Assembly: GCF_004664715.2 (NCBI RefSeq)
Contig: NC_051065.1
Span: 151,430,826-151,494,825, forward strand
Direction: 5' to 3'
Length of the DNA stretch: 64,000 bases
From: Peromyscus leucopus
Lineage: Eukaryota; Chordata; Mammalia; Rodentia; Cricetidae
Translations under genes and position numbers: made by a program
Notes under the pieces: model-generated
Databases searched by the model: none
The model's input: the letters and a program-made list of their open reading frames with translations, nothing else
What the model was told of the DNA's origin: nothing
Shown: one piece after another, positions 10,691-22,207 of the stretch
Numbering within the stretch: position 1 is the first letter of the stretch
Layout: every line of letters starts with the position of its first letter

Positions 10691-12497
10691 ATTGAATATA
10701 TATATCCAGTAGCCTTCATATATATCAACAATGAATTCTCAGAGAAGAAATTAGGAAGAATATTTCATTCATAATAGCTCAAAAAATTAAGTATCTAAAA
10801 AATAAACCTAACCAAATAAGTGAAAGACCTCTACTATAAAAACATTAAGACATCAAAAAAGGAAATGGAAAAAAGATGCTAGATGACAGAAAGATCTTCC
10901 ATACTCCTGGATTGGCAGAATTAATATTGTAAAAATAGTTATTCAACCAAAATTAATCTATATATTTAATACAAGATACATCAAATTCTGATGTCATATC
11001 TTTCAGATCTAGAAAAAAAACAATCAAAGAATGCACATGGAATTATGAAAGACCACACATACCGGAAGCAATCCTGAACAAGAACACAACTGGGAGCATC
11101 ACAATGACCTCAGCTTACCCTAAGGGTACAGAGAGCATACAACGCTAAGGTAATAAAGACAGCTTGGTGTGGGCATAAAAACAGGCGGGCAGGCCAATGA
11201 GAGCAAACAGAGGACTTGGGAACATGCTGATAGAACTATGGCCACCTAATTTTTGACAAAGGAGGCAAAAGCATGTAATGGAAAAAAGAGCCTGCTCAAC
11301 AAACAGTGCCAGTAAACTGGACATCTAGCAGCGGAATCATGGAAGTGAATCCATATTCTTCACCTTGTACAAAACTCAGTTGGAAATGGATCAAAGGTTT
11401 AATTAAAATCTGAGACACTGAAACTGCTCAAGGGAAACAGAAAATACTCTTCAAAACACAAGTAAGGCAAGAACTTTCTCAAAACAAACAACTAAACAAA
11501 AACCCCACAACATCACAGGAACAAGCCACATGTTTTGACAGATGGGATGGGCTACATGAAATTAAAAAGTTTCTGCACAGCAGAAAAAAGCATTGGCAGA
11601 GCAAAGAGCCCACAGAATCTACCAGTTATACTTCAGATTGAGGGCTGATAGTCAGAATTTACAAAGAACTTAAAATATTCAACACTCAAAAATTCTAAAG
11701 TTGCCAATCAGTAGATGGACTAATAAAATGGACAGACAGTTCTCCAAAGAAGAGACACAAATTGCCAATAGTGATTTTTGAAAGTGTTCAACATCCCTCA
11801 TCATCAAGGAAATGCAAATTAAAAGTACTTTGAGACACCTGCTCACCCTAGACAGAATGGCTGCCATCAAGAGATCTAAAGCAGATACTAGGAAAGCAGA
11901 GCCTATCTGCTGGCGGGAGTGAGCGTTACTACAGTCGGTATGGAAGTCAGTGCAGAGGTTCCCTAACAGATAAAGAACCAGGACGACCATGTGACCCTGC
12001 TAGTCTACTCCTGGGCATACACCCAGAGAACTGCAAATCCTACCATGGATATATGTTCATATGCATGTTTATTGCTATTTTATTTATCATACTAAGGAAA
12101 AGAATCCAACCTAGCTATCCATCAATACATGAGTGAATAATGAAAATGTGCTAATATACAAATGGAATATTATTTATCTATAGAGACAAATGAAATAATA
12201 ACATTTGCAGGGAAATGAATGGACTTGGAAAGTATAGTATTTAGTGAGTTGACCCAAACTCAGAAAGGTACGGATCCTAACCTACAATGCATACATGTAT
12301 AGTTGTAAGTTGGGGGCATAGCATAGAACTTCGAAAGGAGACCAAACCAATGATGGGATTAGATTATGAGAAGGGATAAAATACAAGCAAGAGTACACAT
12401 GTCATGATAGAGTAGAGAAAGCTTTATTTTTCTTTTAAAGTTTCAACTCTGTAGTAGACCTTTTGTGTTTAATAAGTGAATAAAATGTAATTGATAG

Positions 12498-12700
12498 TGG
12501 TTAGGGAGATGTCTCAGCAGTTAACATTGGCCACTCTTCCAAAGTACCCACGTTCTAGTTCCACATGGTAGCTGACAACCATCTGTAACTCCAGTCCCGG
12601 GGGATCTGATATCCTCCTCTGTGGGCACCAAACATGTCTGTGGTGCACAAACATGTCAAGAAAAATCACCAATATACATAACATAAAATAAAGTAACTGA
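12498..12700 (+). mobile_element. B2-type SINE
   Basis: 'agatgtctcagcagttaaca' (tRNA-derived head), 'ccacatggtagctgacaacc' (body) and an 'ataaaataaag' tail are a plus-strand B2. Confidence 0.88.
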
Positions 12701-12879
12701 TAAAGAAAGTTCGGCACCCTGAGTGATGCTCCATTGCTTCAGAATGGCCATGTTCACTAGAGAGAAGTCCACTGAGATGTACGGAGCTTGGGATGGGACA
12801 CATGTTTGAGTGGCTTCCTTAAACCATCTGTATGAGGTTTTTGTGAGTTAATTAGAATAGAGTGATTTTTTTAAAGGAA

Positions 12880-13760
12880 GTATTAAAGTAGGAGAAACAA
12901 AATACAAAGATATAAGAAGGAAAAAATTAAATTAGGACAGAAATTAAATAAAAGACTGGAAAACTATAGAGAAAATAAGTGAAATAAAAATTTAGTTTTT
13001 TGATATGATCAATAAAATTGACAAAGCTATTAAGAAAATGGACTTAAATTACTGAAATATAAAAATTAAAAGGGGGCATTCATTCTAATTCTGTGGGGAA
13101 AAGGCTGATGCACAGTTATATATCAACCAATTGGAGAGCCTACATGAAATGAACAAACTCTGAAAACACAGTAACTACCTCAACGAAATCATGAGAAAAT
13201 GGCCTAAATTCTAAATAACTATTAAGGAGATAGAAACAAAAATTAAAAATCTCCTGACAAAGTGAAGTCCAGATTCCAATGGCCTCCAGACCAACAGAAC
13301 CAAACACTTAAAAACTTCATATCAATCCTCAAAATTTTCTGAAAAATTGAAGACATTGCTTCCTAACTTAGTCCGTGAGACCAGCATCACCCTGATGCCA
13401 TAGAAAGATGCTACAAGAAAACTATAGCACAATGTCCGCCAAGAACATTGATGCCCAATTCCTCAACAGAGCCCAGCAAAGCACATCTGGTAGCAAATTA
13501 AAAGGGCAATACATTATTCCTAGAGTGTAAGGATTTCCTAACCTGTAAAACTGACTGACAGAAAACATCGCCTTAGCAGAATGAGGAAAAAAACAGCATG
13601 ATCATCCGAAAGGAAGCAGAAAAGAAACTTGGCAAAATTCAACTCACTTTCACGACAAAAAGATTCTATGAACTAGCAACAGGAGAAAACCACTTCAACA
13701 TAACAAAAGCCACAGATGGAAAAATCCACAGCATAAGGTTGAAAGCACTTGCTCTTAGCT
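12880..13760 (+). mobile_element. L1 ORF2 fragment
   Basis: 'gatatgatcaataaaattga', 'ctacaagaaaactatagcac' and 'gaacattgatgcccaattcc' are ORF2 landmarks. Heavily decayed. Confidence 0.8.
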
Positions 13761-14049
13761 GTCTTAAAACAAACTCATTCTAAAATAATTCTGTTTAAAC
13801 CAGTCCTGGAAGTTCTAGTCAGAGCGACTAGGCCGGAAACAGATCAAGGGCGAAGGTGGAAGGGAAGTGGGAGATGGCTGCGCTCACACACTGCAGCTCT
13901 GGCTGGTGGCAAGCCCGGTAAAGCAGGTGTTCGGCCTCCTAAACAAATTCAGCAACAGCAAGCCAAATCAGTTGCTATGGACAACCTGAAGAGGAAGTTA
14001 CCACAATGATTCAATTTTCAGTAACATCACAAAAGAACAAAAGACTTTG
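13761..14049 (+). pseudogene. unidentified segment, possible retrocopy fragment
   Basis: This short stretch differs from the A-rich L1 around it. It has a few CpG sites and a plus-strand frame ending AGGKPGKAGVRPPKQIQQQQ, then AKSVAMDNLKRKLPQ and a stop at 14007-14009. The frame has no good start or upstream homology I recognise. It could be a 3' coding fragment of a retroposed mRNA, but no polyA tail is visible because the LTR at 14050 follows closely. It may equally be a chance ORF. Confidence 0.3.
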
Positions 14050-14621
14050 TGTACCAGGCTTTTTCTTTTGGGCCACCAACCAGCTCCCAAATCATGACAA
14101 GGAGACTTCTTATTGGTTATGAATGCTCAGCCTAGCTTAGGCTCATTTCTGACTAGCTCTTTTAACTTAAACTAACCTGTTTCTCTTTATTTACCCTTTG
14201 CCTCAGGCTTTTCACCTTTCTTTCCTGCTGTGTAGCTTACTTTCCTGCTTCTTGTGTCTGTCTGTCTGGTGGCTGCCTGGCTTCTTGCCCCAGGTGTGAT
14301 CTCCCTCATTCTCTCCTCTCATTCTCCTTTCTCTTGTTCTTTTTGAGCCTCAATTTCTCCTCCTACTTACTCTCTCTTCCACCAGCCCCCACCTATCCCT
14401 CTCCTGCCTACCTATTGGCCATTCAGCTTTTTATTAGACCAATAAGGTGCCTTAGGCAGGCAAGGTGAAACAGCAACACATCTTTTCATAATTAAACACA
14501 TCCTTACATTGTTAAACAAATGCAGCATAGACAAATGTAACACACCTTTACACAATTAAAGTAATATTCCACAGCATAAACAAATGTAACACATCTTTAC
14601 TTAGTTAAATATTCTACCACA
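14050..14621 (-). mobile_element. LTR, minus orientation
   Basis: A 572-bp unit starting TGTACCAGGC and ending CTACCACA on the plus strand. Near-duplicate flanks ACTTTG (14044-14049) and ATTTTG (14622-14627) suit a 6-bp target duplication. It contains 'ttggccattcagctttttat' and a row of 'aaatgtaacacacc'-like units near its right end. The element at 33604-34139 is the same family. Confidence 0.75.
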
Positions 14622-14645
14622 ATTTTGTATAATAAAAACTATAAA

Positions 14646-14835
14646 CTGTCGGGGGTCTGGAGAAATTGGTCAGTGGTTAAGAGAGCTTACTGCTCTTACA
14701 AAGGACCAAGTTTAGTTCCCAGCACCCACAATCATCTGTAACTCTAGTTCTAAGAAATCCAAGCCCTCTTCTGGCCTCCATGGGCACTGCACCCATGTGG
14801 CGCACATGCATATGTGCAGGCACACAGTCATAAAG
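14646..14835 (+). mobile_element. B2-type SINE
   Basis: 'agtggttaagagagcttact', 'gttcccagcacccacaatca' and 'ctcttctggcctccatgggc' define a plus-strand B2/B3 SINE. Confidence 0.9.
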
Positions 14836-15009
14836 TTATATAGTCTGGCCTCCAGTTCTGACACTTTTTCTGTTACAGGTCTGCTATAAGGTAAAGGGCC
14901 TTGGCCACTGCTAAACCTTCTTTCCTCAGTGGACTGGGACACTTTGAAGCCATGAATCAAAATACATCTTTGCTCCCATAAGCTGTTTGGATGGGTGTTC
15001 TGTCACAAT

Positions 15010-15625
15010 GATACAAAAGTGAGTGGCACTCTAATGAGTCACATCTTCTGATTTTAACACTGTTACAAAGCTATGATAATCAAACTAGTGTGTTATTAAC
15101 ATATATATGGACACAGGGACCCATGATTAGAAGAGAGACACTGGAAATAAACCCTTGAAACATGATCAAATCATTGTTGACAGGCATGCTAAGTCTATTG
15201 GAGAGCAAATGACAACCCTTAAACAAATAGTCTGGAGAAAACTTGGCAGCCACATATGAGAGAAAGAAGCCGAACCTTTACCAACACAACATAAAAAAAG
15301 TAACTCAAAATGAGCAAAAGCTTAAGCATAAGATTCACAACTGCAAAATTCTTACTAGAACACATAGCAGAAAATTCCCATGATACTGGCGTTGGCAACG
15401 ATTTCTTGGCCATAACACCAAAGGCATAAACAATAAAAGAAGGTGGGATAATTCAAACACTATCCATTAAAAGATTACAAGGTAATATCAACAAATTAAA
15501 AAGGCAACCCATAAAACAGGAGAAAATATTTGTAAATCATTAAGCCAATAAGGAATTAATACTCAGAATATTCTTTCAGATAACTCCTGAGGCTCAACAA
15601 GAAGAAAAAAATTCATTAAAAATGG
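15010..15625 (+). mobile_element. ancient L1 ORF2 fragment
   Basis: 'aaagctatgataatcaaact' opens a decayed L1 ORF2 3' portion, followed by 'cataacaccaaaggcataaa' and 'cattaagccaataaggaatt'. Confidence 0.75.
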
Positions 15626-15980
15626 CCCCAGAGGGCTCTTCACAGAAATCCTACTCTAGGGACAGTATGGGCTGCTCAAGCATCAGGTCCTCTGTATAGG
15701 GAGGGTGAAGTGAACCCCGGCACTGAAGTGGAACCCCGCGGCGAACTGGGAATGTCTGACAAAGACGACCGGGAGTATGGTAGAGATGGGAGCCACACTT
15801 GCCCTTTGCACCCTGTGAGAGGGGTTGGCTTCCCAGCCTGGAGCCAAAGAGAGGCCCGCTTTTATCATTCCAGTGTCTGTCCAGAAGAGGGGACACCAAA
15901 AGTCTTTCTGGACATAGAAACATAAGATGGGGAGGTGAATTTTTCTAAGTGGCAAGAAACCAGAAAAGACCCACAAACAT
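15626..15980. other. non-repeat intron sequence
   Basis: Moderately GC-rich with several CpGs (15735-15775). Three overlapping ORFs occur on both strands (71-97 aa) but show no recognisable domain or splice framing. Nothing is annotated as coding here. Confidence 0.4.
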
Positions 15981-15984
15981 TGGC

Positions 15985-16010
15985 TGGTTATTTTTTTTTT
16001 TTTGGCATGT

Positions 16011-16071
<61 letters not shown>

Positions 16072-16325
16072 GGGGCTAGCACCAGTGTGTGCACTTGTGA
16101 AGGCAAAAGGCCAGCAGTTTGTGTCTTCCTGTTGCCCTCCACCTTGTTATTTGAGACTCAGTCTTCACTGAATCCATGGAGCTCACCAATTCCACCAGAG
16201 TGGGTGCCCAGTGATTTCCCGGGATCCCTGTCTCCATCTCTGCACTGCTGGGATTACAGGTGTGCACCATGCCCAGTTTTTCACATGGGTTCTAGGGATC
16301 TGAACTCTGGTCCTCATGCTTGTGT
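15985..16325 (-). mobile_element. B4/B3-type SINE with (GT)n, minus orientation
   Basis: (GT)n at 16010-16069 is followed by 'tggagctcaccaattccacc', 'gcactgctgggattacaggt' and 'tctgaactctggtcctcatg', an inverted rodent SINE with its tail expanded into a microsatellite. It lies about 340 bp downstream of Cacna2d4 exon 6. Confidence 0.8.
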
Positions 16326-16663
16326 GTCAAAAAGACAGCTTTCCCTGTTCTGGATGAGGACAGGGCACTCTGCTCTCCAACTAGGAAGATTCCCTTAAGG
16401 GGAGGGATTGCAGGATCCTCCCTGGCACTGTCCACAGGCTTTCCCAGGACAGGCGCTCCCCCAACAGTTGTGACAGCTACTGTGATGCTTAGTGGAATTT
16501 CACTTAGCAGCTCCCACTGACTCTGTCACAGTAGGTTGTAAGAAGGCCATGTGTGGGTCAAAAATGCCTTGGCTATAGGAGCCCTCGAGTGCTAGGACCT
16601 GTCTTCATACTTTATTCCCAGAGAACAAGCAGAGAGGTGACAGATGCTGCCCAGTGTCCTCAC

Positions 16664-16795
16664 CTGGATAGATCCTGAAGAACCCAGTTGAACTGCCAAA
16701 ATACTGCCAGGTCAGCGTAGGGTCTCTCTGGAAGTTCTCCACAAACACAGGGTTCAGGGCCTCGGACATATAGACTCCATTTAAAATATCTGGGT
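16664..16795 (-). CDS. Cacna2d4: Cacna2d4 exon 6 (last Cacna2d4 exon in window)
   Basis: This 132-nt exon completes Asp with its first two bases, then encodes [20 protein letters not shown] and continues [23 protein letters not shown]. It ends with one base of the next Gly codon at a CAG/GTGAGG donor. The acceptor is TTTCAG, ending at 16796. [21 protein letters not shown] is highly conserved and sits directly before the IKW...DENG stretch that leads into the VWA domain. The next exon was not found and must lie left of position 1. Confidence 0.94.
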
Positions 16796-16989
16796 CTGAA
16801 AGTGAGATCACGGAAGGAACTTCAGGCGGAGTGACGTTAGATGCCCGTGCCTCAGCCTACACGTGTAAACACGGGCAAGCTTCCCCTGCTTCCCTTAGGA
16901 CTGCACCAGGCTCACATGCAGCCCATGCTCACTAACCCAGAGCATCAGCTCTCTCCCAGCCCACGTGCTGAGGTTGGGATGTGGCATGT

Positions 16990-17385
16990 GTGTGTGCCCC
17001 CAGAGTTTGTGTTTGCATGTGTGGTGCTCGGTAGAGTCATGTGACAAAGGATGGGGGATAGAGGGAGGTGATTGAACCATGGTGGGTGCTGCCCTAGGGC
17101 AGAGTTTTTAGAATATTATGGACTCTGGTGAGTTCTCTTGAAAGGGCTGCTGTGGAAGAGAGAGACCTGCTTTTCCACTCTTTTCCTGCCTCCATGCATA
17201 GTTGCACCTCCTTGCACAGACCCCCAGCATGACACCCTCTGCCACAGTGGAACGCAGCCAGGGACCTCACCAAAGCAGTGCAGTGCTGGCTGGACTCAGC
17301 TTCCCAAACCTTGAACTAGGGAAACCTTGCCTACGTTATTCAGCTTCTGGTATTTTGTCATAGCAACAGAAAACAGAACACTCCA
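16990..17385 (+). mobile_element. MaLR (MLT1/MT-like) LTR, diverged
   Basis: 'gaacctt' style 3' features with 'tcatagcaacagaaaacaga' at the right end and a 'tgattgaaccatggtgggtg' section suggest a decayed ERVL-MaLR LTR in Cacna2d4 intron 5. The boundaries are approximate. Confidence 0.55.
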
Positions 17386-17544
17386 TGCATGTATGGAATA
17401 ATTTCTTTTCTCATCCGATCAAAGAGGTTGGAGACACAGCCAATGCTCTGTAGGGCTTCTTGGAAAAATTGACACAGAATGTTCAAAGCCCTTCAGGACC
17501 CCCAGCCCACCCCCTAGACTACCCAGTGGTGAGGGTCCAGGCAC

Positions 17545-17707
17545 CTTTGTTATACACGTTGGTAGGGAGCTGTACACTGCTCAGGGAGACATTCACCCTC
17601 TGGTTGCTGAAGTGCGCATCGGACTCAAGAAGGAACTCAGCTCCCAGCTCCACGTAGTTGCCCTTCTCGTCCTTCTCGTTGATTAGTACCGAGTTGTAGT
17701 AGTTAAA
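17545..17707 (-). CDS. Cacna2d4: Cacna2d4 exon 5
   Basis: This 163-nt exon encodes [20 protein letters not shown] and continues through [15 protein letters not shown] to [12 protein letters not shown], 54 codons plus one base of a split Asp. The acceptor is TCTCCCCAG and the donor [18 protein letters not shown] and [10 protein letters not shown] are family hallmarks. NVS is a potential N-glycosylation sequon. [11 protein letters not shown] differs from the SNLPVNTSISS I recall for human and mouse, so this loop is variable. Confidence 0.94.
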
Positions 17708-18469
17708 CTGGGGAGACAGAGGGACAGGTCCAGAGGAGACAGCGCAGGCGCAAAGAGGGAGAGCGAGTAAGAGAGAAGGAAAGAGGAAGAGAGGGAGGGG
17801 AGCAGGAAGCGCCAGAGGACCGAACCCGAGGCCAGGCTGGGCGGGAAGGGTTGGTGGTGTCCAGTTACGCTGCACTTGGCAGAAAATTCAGGCAAAGAAG
17901 GGGTGATGAGGTCACAACATCCATCAAGATAGCTGGATCTGAGGGCTCACTGGCTGAGTGGGGTCCAGTTGTCCCAGTCATCATCGCTTTGATTCTCCGC
18001 TTGGCTTAGTGTGGGTGGAAAGTCACAAGCCAGAGACAGATCGAGACTCAAGCAGCCAGATGGATGCAAAAGATGGTGTCAGCACCATCTGTTCCTTCCA
18101 GTGGTGAGGGTCCTAGAGACCCAGATGGTTCAAAGAGCCTCTGCGGCCCTGCCAGTGGGCCTGTGTCCTGCTGCTTCCTCCCCCCACAGGGCAGGAAGGC
18201 TGTGACCCAAGGGACCACAATCAGACCCACTTTCTTCCCTTACGCCTCCACATCACAAGCCTCATACCTTGATTCCCTCTAGAACTGTGGCCACAACACC
18301 CCTCCCAGCTCCATTCTGATGCCCTCTGGTCAATATTAGCTTTGTAAGCTCAGATCCAGCTCTGTCCCTCCCTGACTCCAGCCCTCACACACAAGCTTGG
18401 GCCATCTTGGAAGAGGGATCATAAGTCGAGAAAAATGCCTCCATCAGATTGGCCCGGAGGCAAGTCTGT

Positions 18470-18745
18470 GAAGGCATTCCTTGATTAACGATTACTATGG
18501 GAGGGCCCAGTCCACTGTGGGCCATGCCACCCTGGGAAGATGATGAATGGTTGTATAAGAAAGCACACAGAGTAAACCAATAAGCGCTTGTCCTCCATGG
18601 GTCTGCTTCAGTTTCTGCCTCCGGATTTCTGCCTTGATTTCCTACCTTGGCCTCCTCCAGTGATGGACTGTGACTGTGATATGTAAGTCTAATAAACCCT
18701 TTCTTCCCCAAGTTGCTTTTGGCTGTGGTGTTTACCACAGTAAAG
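18470..18745 (+). mobile_element. hAT-type rodent DNA transposon (URR1-like)
   Basis: 'gggcccagtccactgtgggc', 'taataaaccctttcttcccc' and a right end 'tttaccacagtaaagg' resemble the rodent URR1 non-autonomous hAT family. It lies in Cacna2d4 intron 4 (17708-19202). The rest of that intron shows nothing recognisable. Confidence 0.6.
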
Positions 18746-19202
18746 GAAAACAGCCATGGCCCCCTGCATCCAAGATCTTGACCCTGGCCTCTCTCAGGTG
18801 ATATCCCATCATACTCTCCCCTGGACACAGAGGGTTTGTATCTCCTGCATCCTCATCCGACCTGAGCCTTCTTCTTCCTGTGCCTCCTCCGATCTCTCAG
18901 CTCAGAGACACTCATTTGTGCCTCAGTTTCCCAAGTCCCCTCCCAGGGGTTATCCCTGCTGAACCTCCCCTCTCCCGTCTGCTCCCCAGTGCTTGCTGGC
19001 CCACCACACATGGTTACAGGATACCTTCCCTGAGAGCCTCAGGAGGCGGAGAGAAGACCTCGCTGGCAAAGCCAGGGCACAGCCTGGCACAGGGGCATAG
19101 CCTGGGCGGCTGCAGCTCTGTTCCTCTCACAGCTGGTACCCCAGCTGCCATGGGGTTGGGGCAGAGCCAGCCAGCCTAGCATCCACTCCCAAGAGGACTT
19201 AC

Positions 19203-19262
19203 CACCAGAGAGGCATTGAACTCATGGTTCAGGTCAGCCTCCTCAGCAGCCTCCACCAAGCT
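19203..19262 (-). CDS. Cacna2d4: Cacna2d4 exon 4
   Basis: This 60-nt, phase-0 exon encodes SLVEAAEEADLNHEFNASLV. The acceptor is TCCCTCAG and the donor is a strong GTG/GTAAGT. The VEAAEEAxLxHEF motif is shared across the alpha-2/delta family, and EADLNHEF is the delta-4 version. NAS is a potential N-glycosylation sequon on the extracellular side. Exons this short are normal for this gene. Confidence 0.93.
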
Positions 19263-19644
19263 CTGAGGGAGGGAGCAGGAAGGGAAAGGAGAGACACCAT
19301 CACTTGCTGTCCTCTGCCACCCGAGCCCAAGCTCCCTGCTCTGTTCCTCCCTCTTCAACTCTCTGTTTCTTCTCTTGCCTTCTCAGCCAGGAGGACCCAC
19401 CCTCCAGGGTTCCTAGGTACTCTGAGGTGTGCAGGTGTCCTCGTCCCCAAATGTCTACAAGGCCTGGCTGAGAACAGGAGGTGTCCCCTTCCTTGAGCGA
19501 CATGCCTACCCTGACACCTGTGGTGTCCTGGCTAATATAACACACTCTGCTGTCCACGTCCACCCAGCCAGGAGAGGACCATCTACAAAGAGTGGAGTCC
19601 CTGAAAGGGTCATCAGGCCAGTGCTGGGGAACGGGCAGTGGCAC

Positions 19645-19761
19645 CTTGACAGCCTCGACTTTCCTCCTAAGCATGGTCTCCATGTCCTCTGAGAACTTCT
19701 TCACCAGCTCCAAGCCATCCACCTCTTTGATCTTCAGACTGGATTCTGCATCCTTGTACTT
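19645..19761 (-). CDS. Cacna2d4: Cacna2d4 exon 3
   Basis: This 117-nt, phase-0 exon encodes 39 residues beginning [20 protein letters not shown] and ending RRKVEAVK. The acceptor is TTGCCCAG and the donor AAG/GTGCCA. The charged, helical character is typical of the alpha-2/delta N-terminal region ahead of the VWA domain. The reading frame stays open on both sides into intron sequence, which produces a misleading 227-aa ORF (19983-19300). The exon limits rest on splice sites and family length. Confidence 0.93.
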
Positions 19762-20363
19762 CTGGGCAAGACAAAGTGGAAGGAAGAATACCCGAGTGCA
19801 CCAGGGCCATGCTTGTCCTGAAACCTTACCAGCTCCTCTACAGTACACGCCCCATGACCTCCTAATCACAGTCTTCTTAGGCTGCCTGTCTTCAAACGGC
19901 CCTCTGTTCAGGACTCCAGGCCCATGGAAGTTATTGTCCTTAATGAGAGTTGACTGACATTGGGCGGCAATTAAACTTGACACCAGTCAGAGCCAGTGAG
20001 CTGGCAGCTTGGACACGGGGAGAGACGGAGTGCCAGTAGCCCCTGTCCTTGCTCTGTGCAGTCCACAGCGTCCCTGACCCCTGCTGTGAAGGCAGCTGAG
20101 AAGCAGCCTCAGTGTCCGTTCACCTCTGCCCAGCTCCTGAGAACATCACGTCCCGTGTTGGGCTTGCATCCCACTGAGGGACCCAGCGCAGCAGTTCCCA
20201 GAGTGATGCCTGTGAGGCGGCTGGTGGAGCCTAGAAACTGGCTTCAGATTCCCGTCTCCTCAGTAAGTCACCACTGACTTTTGACCAGCCCTGTAACCTG
20301 CTGGCCCTGTGATCTTAGCAAGGTACTCAGTGTCCTCCTCTGTAAGATGGGATGCATCTACAG

Positions 20364-20517
20364 TTTTGTTCGTTTGCTTGTTTGTTTTCTGTGTAGTTTT
20401 GGTGCCTGTTCTGGATCTTGCTCTGTGGAGCAGGCTGGCCTTGAACTCTCAGAGATCTGCCTGCCTCTGCCTCCCGAGTGCTGGGATTAAAGGCGTGCGC
20501 CACCACCGCCTGGCCCA
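20364..20517 (-). mobile_element. B1 SINE, minus orientation, with target duplication
   Basis: 'ggctggccttgaactctcag' and 'gtgctgggattaaaggcgtg' identify it. Flanks CATCTACAG at 20355-20363 and 20518-20526. It sits in Cacna2d4 intron 2 (19762-21514), which is otherwise without visible features. Confidence 0.96.
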
Positions 20518-21514
20518 CATCTACAGCTTTTGACAGTGCTATAGAATGCACATAGTCTAGAGATTGCTTTCACCCACAAAGACTACACAATCCTTCCTCA
20601 TCTCCCTCCCCTGGGGCTGGAGGGTTCAAACAGGAAAATCAGACAAGCTGTTGTTCACAACAGAATAGGGTGTTGTGAGGGCTCCTGGAGTCTTAAACCT
20701 GTGAGAGCCCCCAGGGTCCACCCTGGCTCCTCCCACTTTCTGCAGCATGAAGGGGATGAGGAAGGGCAGCAGTGTGCTCAGGGCTGGTGTAAAAGCCGGG
20801 GATCCCCATCCTTTGCAAGATGGAGAAGATGACTCTTGGAGTTGTGGTAATTTGAATTAAAGCCTGCAATCATCTCTTAGGTTCTGGGGCTAACAGAAGG
20901 CTACATGTCCAGGGAGTCAGGTTCCAGGAAAGGATGCCAGCTCATGAGCGGGCTGAGCACAGGCCAGACATAGATCTGTTCTTGGGCACTTAATTAACAA
21001 GGGCAGCTGGGTTGCCCTTCTGTCAGGCCCACTTCTGCTGGGAGCCAGGCATGGGCTCAGCTTGCCAGGGTGCACAGGATGCAGATCCCTGGGCACAGCC
21101 TGGGTTCTGGGGTTCTCTGGAACTGCTCTGCCTGTAGAGAGGAAATTGATACCTGCTGCTTGCAGCTGACACTCCTGGGCTGTCTGTTGTCCCTTCTGCC
21201 CCACCCCCATACTCTGATCTGCTCTTGGCTCCTTCCCAGGCATCCACACCGAGCTCCCATTACCCACCCAATAAACCCCTTAGGTCTAATCTGTCCTTGG
21301 TTTCCCAAGATCTGAACTGACAGAATGCTCTTGACCTCACTCTGTCCACACTGGTGTGCTGTAGGAGTGAAGCCTTCCAGGGCCCCATCTGAATACGATA
21401 AGATTGACAGAGATGGTCTCTCAGACCCCTTACAGCTCTGATGCTGGGAATTCTATCTCCCCGTGGGAAGCGACCCTCTGACCATGCTGGAGTTCCCTGG
21501 GAGAGGCCACTGAC

Positions 21515-21596
21515 CTTCTGCAGCAAGAGAGAGCCTGAGTATCTGGTCACCGTGTTGTACAAATTCCTGCCGAAGGTATCGGCCCATAGCTTCACT
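21515..21596 (-). CDS. Cacna2d4: Cacna2d4 exon 2
   Basis: This 82-nt exon encodes [20 protein letters not shown] and then GSLLLQK, the start of the mature alpha-2 chain. The acceptor is CTGCAG, ending at 21597. The first base completes the Thr codon left by exon 1. The donor is AAG/GTCAGT and leaves phase 0. The VKLWADTFG and YSGSLLLQK motifs are strongly conserved in alpha-2/delta proteins. The Arg-Asn pair in GRNLYN differs from the human GGDLYN I recall, a modest species difference. Confidence 0.93.
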
Positions 21597-21711
21597 CTGC
21601 AGGACAGGAAAGCCTAGGTGTACGTTCTCATCAGGATCGGATGTCAGATCCTCAAAGGTGACAGCCACATCATGTACATGCAAAGCAGGCATCTCACACA
21701 CAGACACACTT

Positions 21712-21714
<3 letters not shown>

Positions 21715-21742
<28 letters not shown>

Positions 21743-21767
21743 GTAACACACACACACACACACTCAC
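21715..21767. repeat. (CA)n microsatellite
   Basis: Two CA tracts split by 'gtaa', just upstream (gene sense) of Cacna2d4 exon 2. Confidence 0.95.
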
Positions 21768-21792
21768 ACATGACCAACACCCAGCATTCCTG

Positions 21793-22207
21793 TGATGGTT
21801 AGCTTTTGCCAACTTGACACAACCTAGAACCACCCAGGAAGACAGTCTCAGTGAGGACTGTCTACGTTGGGTTGGGCTATGGGTGTGTCTGTTGGCGGAC
21901 TGTCTTAATGAACTGATCTGGGAAGAGCCAGCCCACTGTGGGTGGTACCACTCCCTAGGCACCAGCCCTGAACTGTCTAACACTAGAGAAACTGAGCAGA
22001 GCACAAGTGAGCAAGCAAGGAAGCATGCTCACACTCGCTTCTCTGTTCTTAACTGTGGATGGGATGGGATGAACTGTTTCCAGTTTCTGCTGCCTTGCCT
22101 TGCCAGCTATGGTGGACTGTAACCTGGAACTGTAAACTCCCCCTTTCTATGTGAAGTTGTTTTTGTCAGAGTGTTTATCATGGTGACAGAAAGTAAACTA
22201 GAACAGC
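21793..22207 (+). mobile_element. hAT-type rodent DNA transposon (URR1-like)
   Basis: Starts 'tgtgatggttagcttttgcc' with 'aacttgacacaacctagaac', contains 'agccagcccactgtgggtgg', and ends 'catggtgacagaaagtaaac'. These are URR1-family landmarks as I recall them. Confidence 0.65.

Larger units (their letters stand above)
8761..12420 (+). mobile_element. L1 ORF2 to 3' end, decayed, with nested elements
   Basis: The longest L1 copy here. Landmarks follow ORF2 order: 'gaaatagatgattttatgga' (8937), the 9300-9850 reverse-transcriptase region, 'atgccacaaagtcatttgac' (10189), 'aggatgcccactgtcccctc' (10363), then the C-terminal 'tgctggcgggagtgagcgtt' and the 'aatggaatattatttatcta' end. In-frame stops and frameshifts throughout mean no active protein. 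It is interrupted by a B3-like fragment (9030-9140), a B1 (9846-10009) and a TCTA repeat. Confidence 0.88.

Noticed and set aside
11679..11990. 103-aa minus ORF
   Set aside because: Antisense frame of the L1 ORF2 3' end.
19300..19983. 227-aa minus ORF covering Cacna2d4 exon 3
   Set aside because: Only 39 residues are exon; the rest is intron read-through.
21453..22004. 183-aa minus ORF with a Cys/Val run
   Set aside because: It combines part of Cacna2d4 exon 2, a CA microsatellite and a hAT-type repeat.
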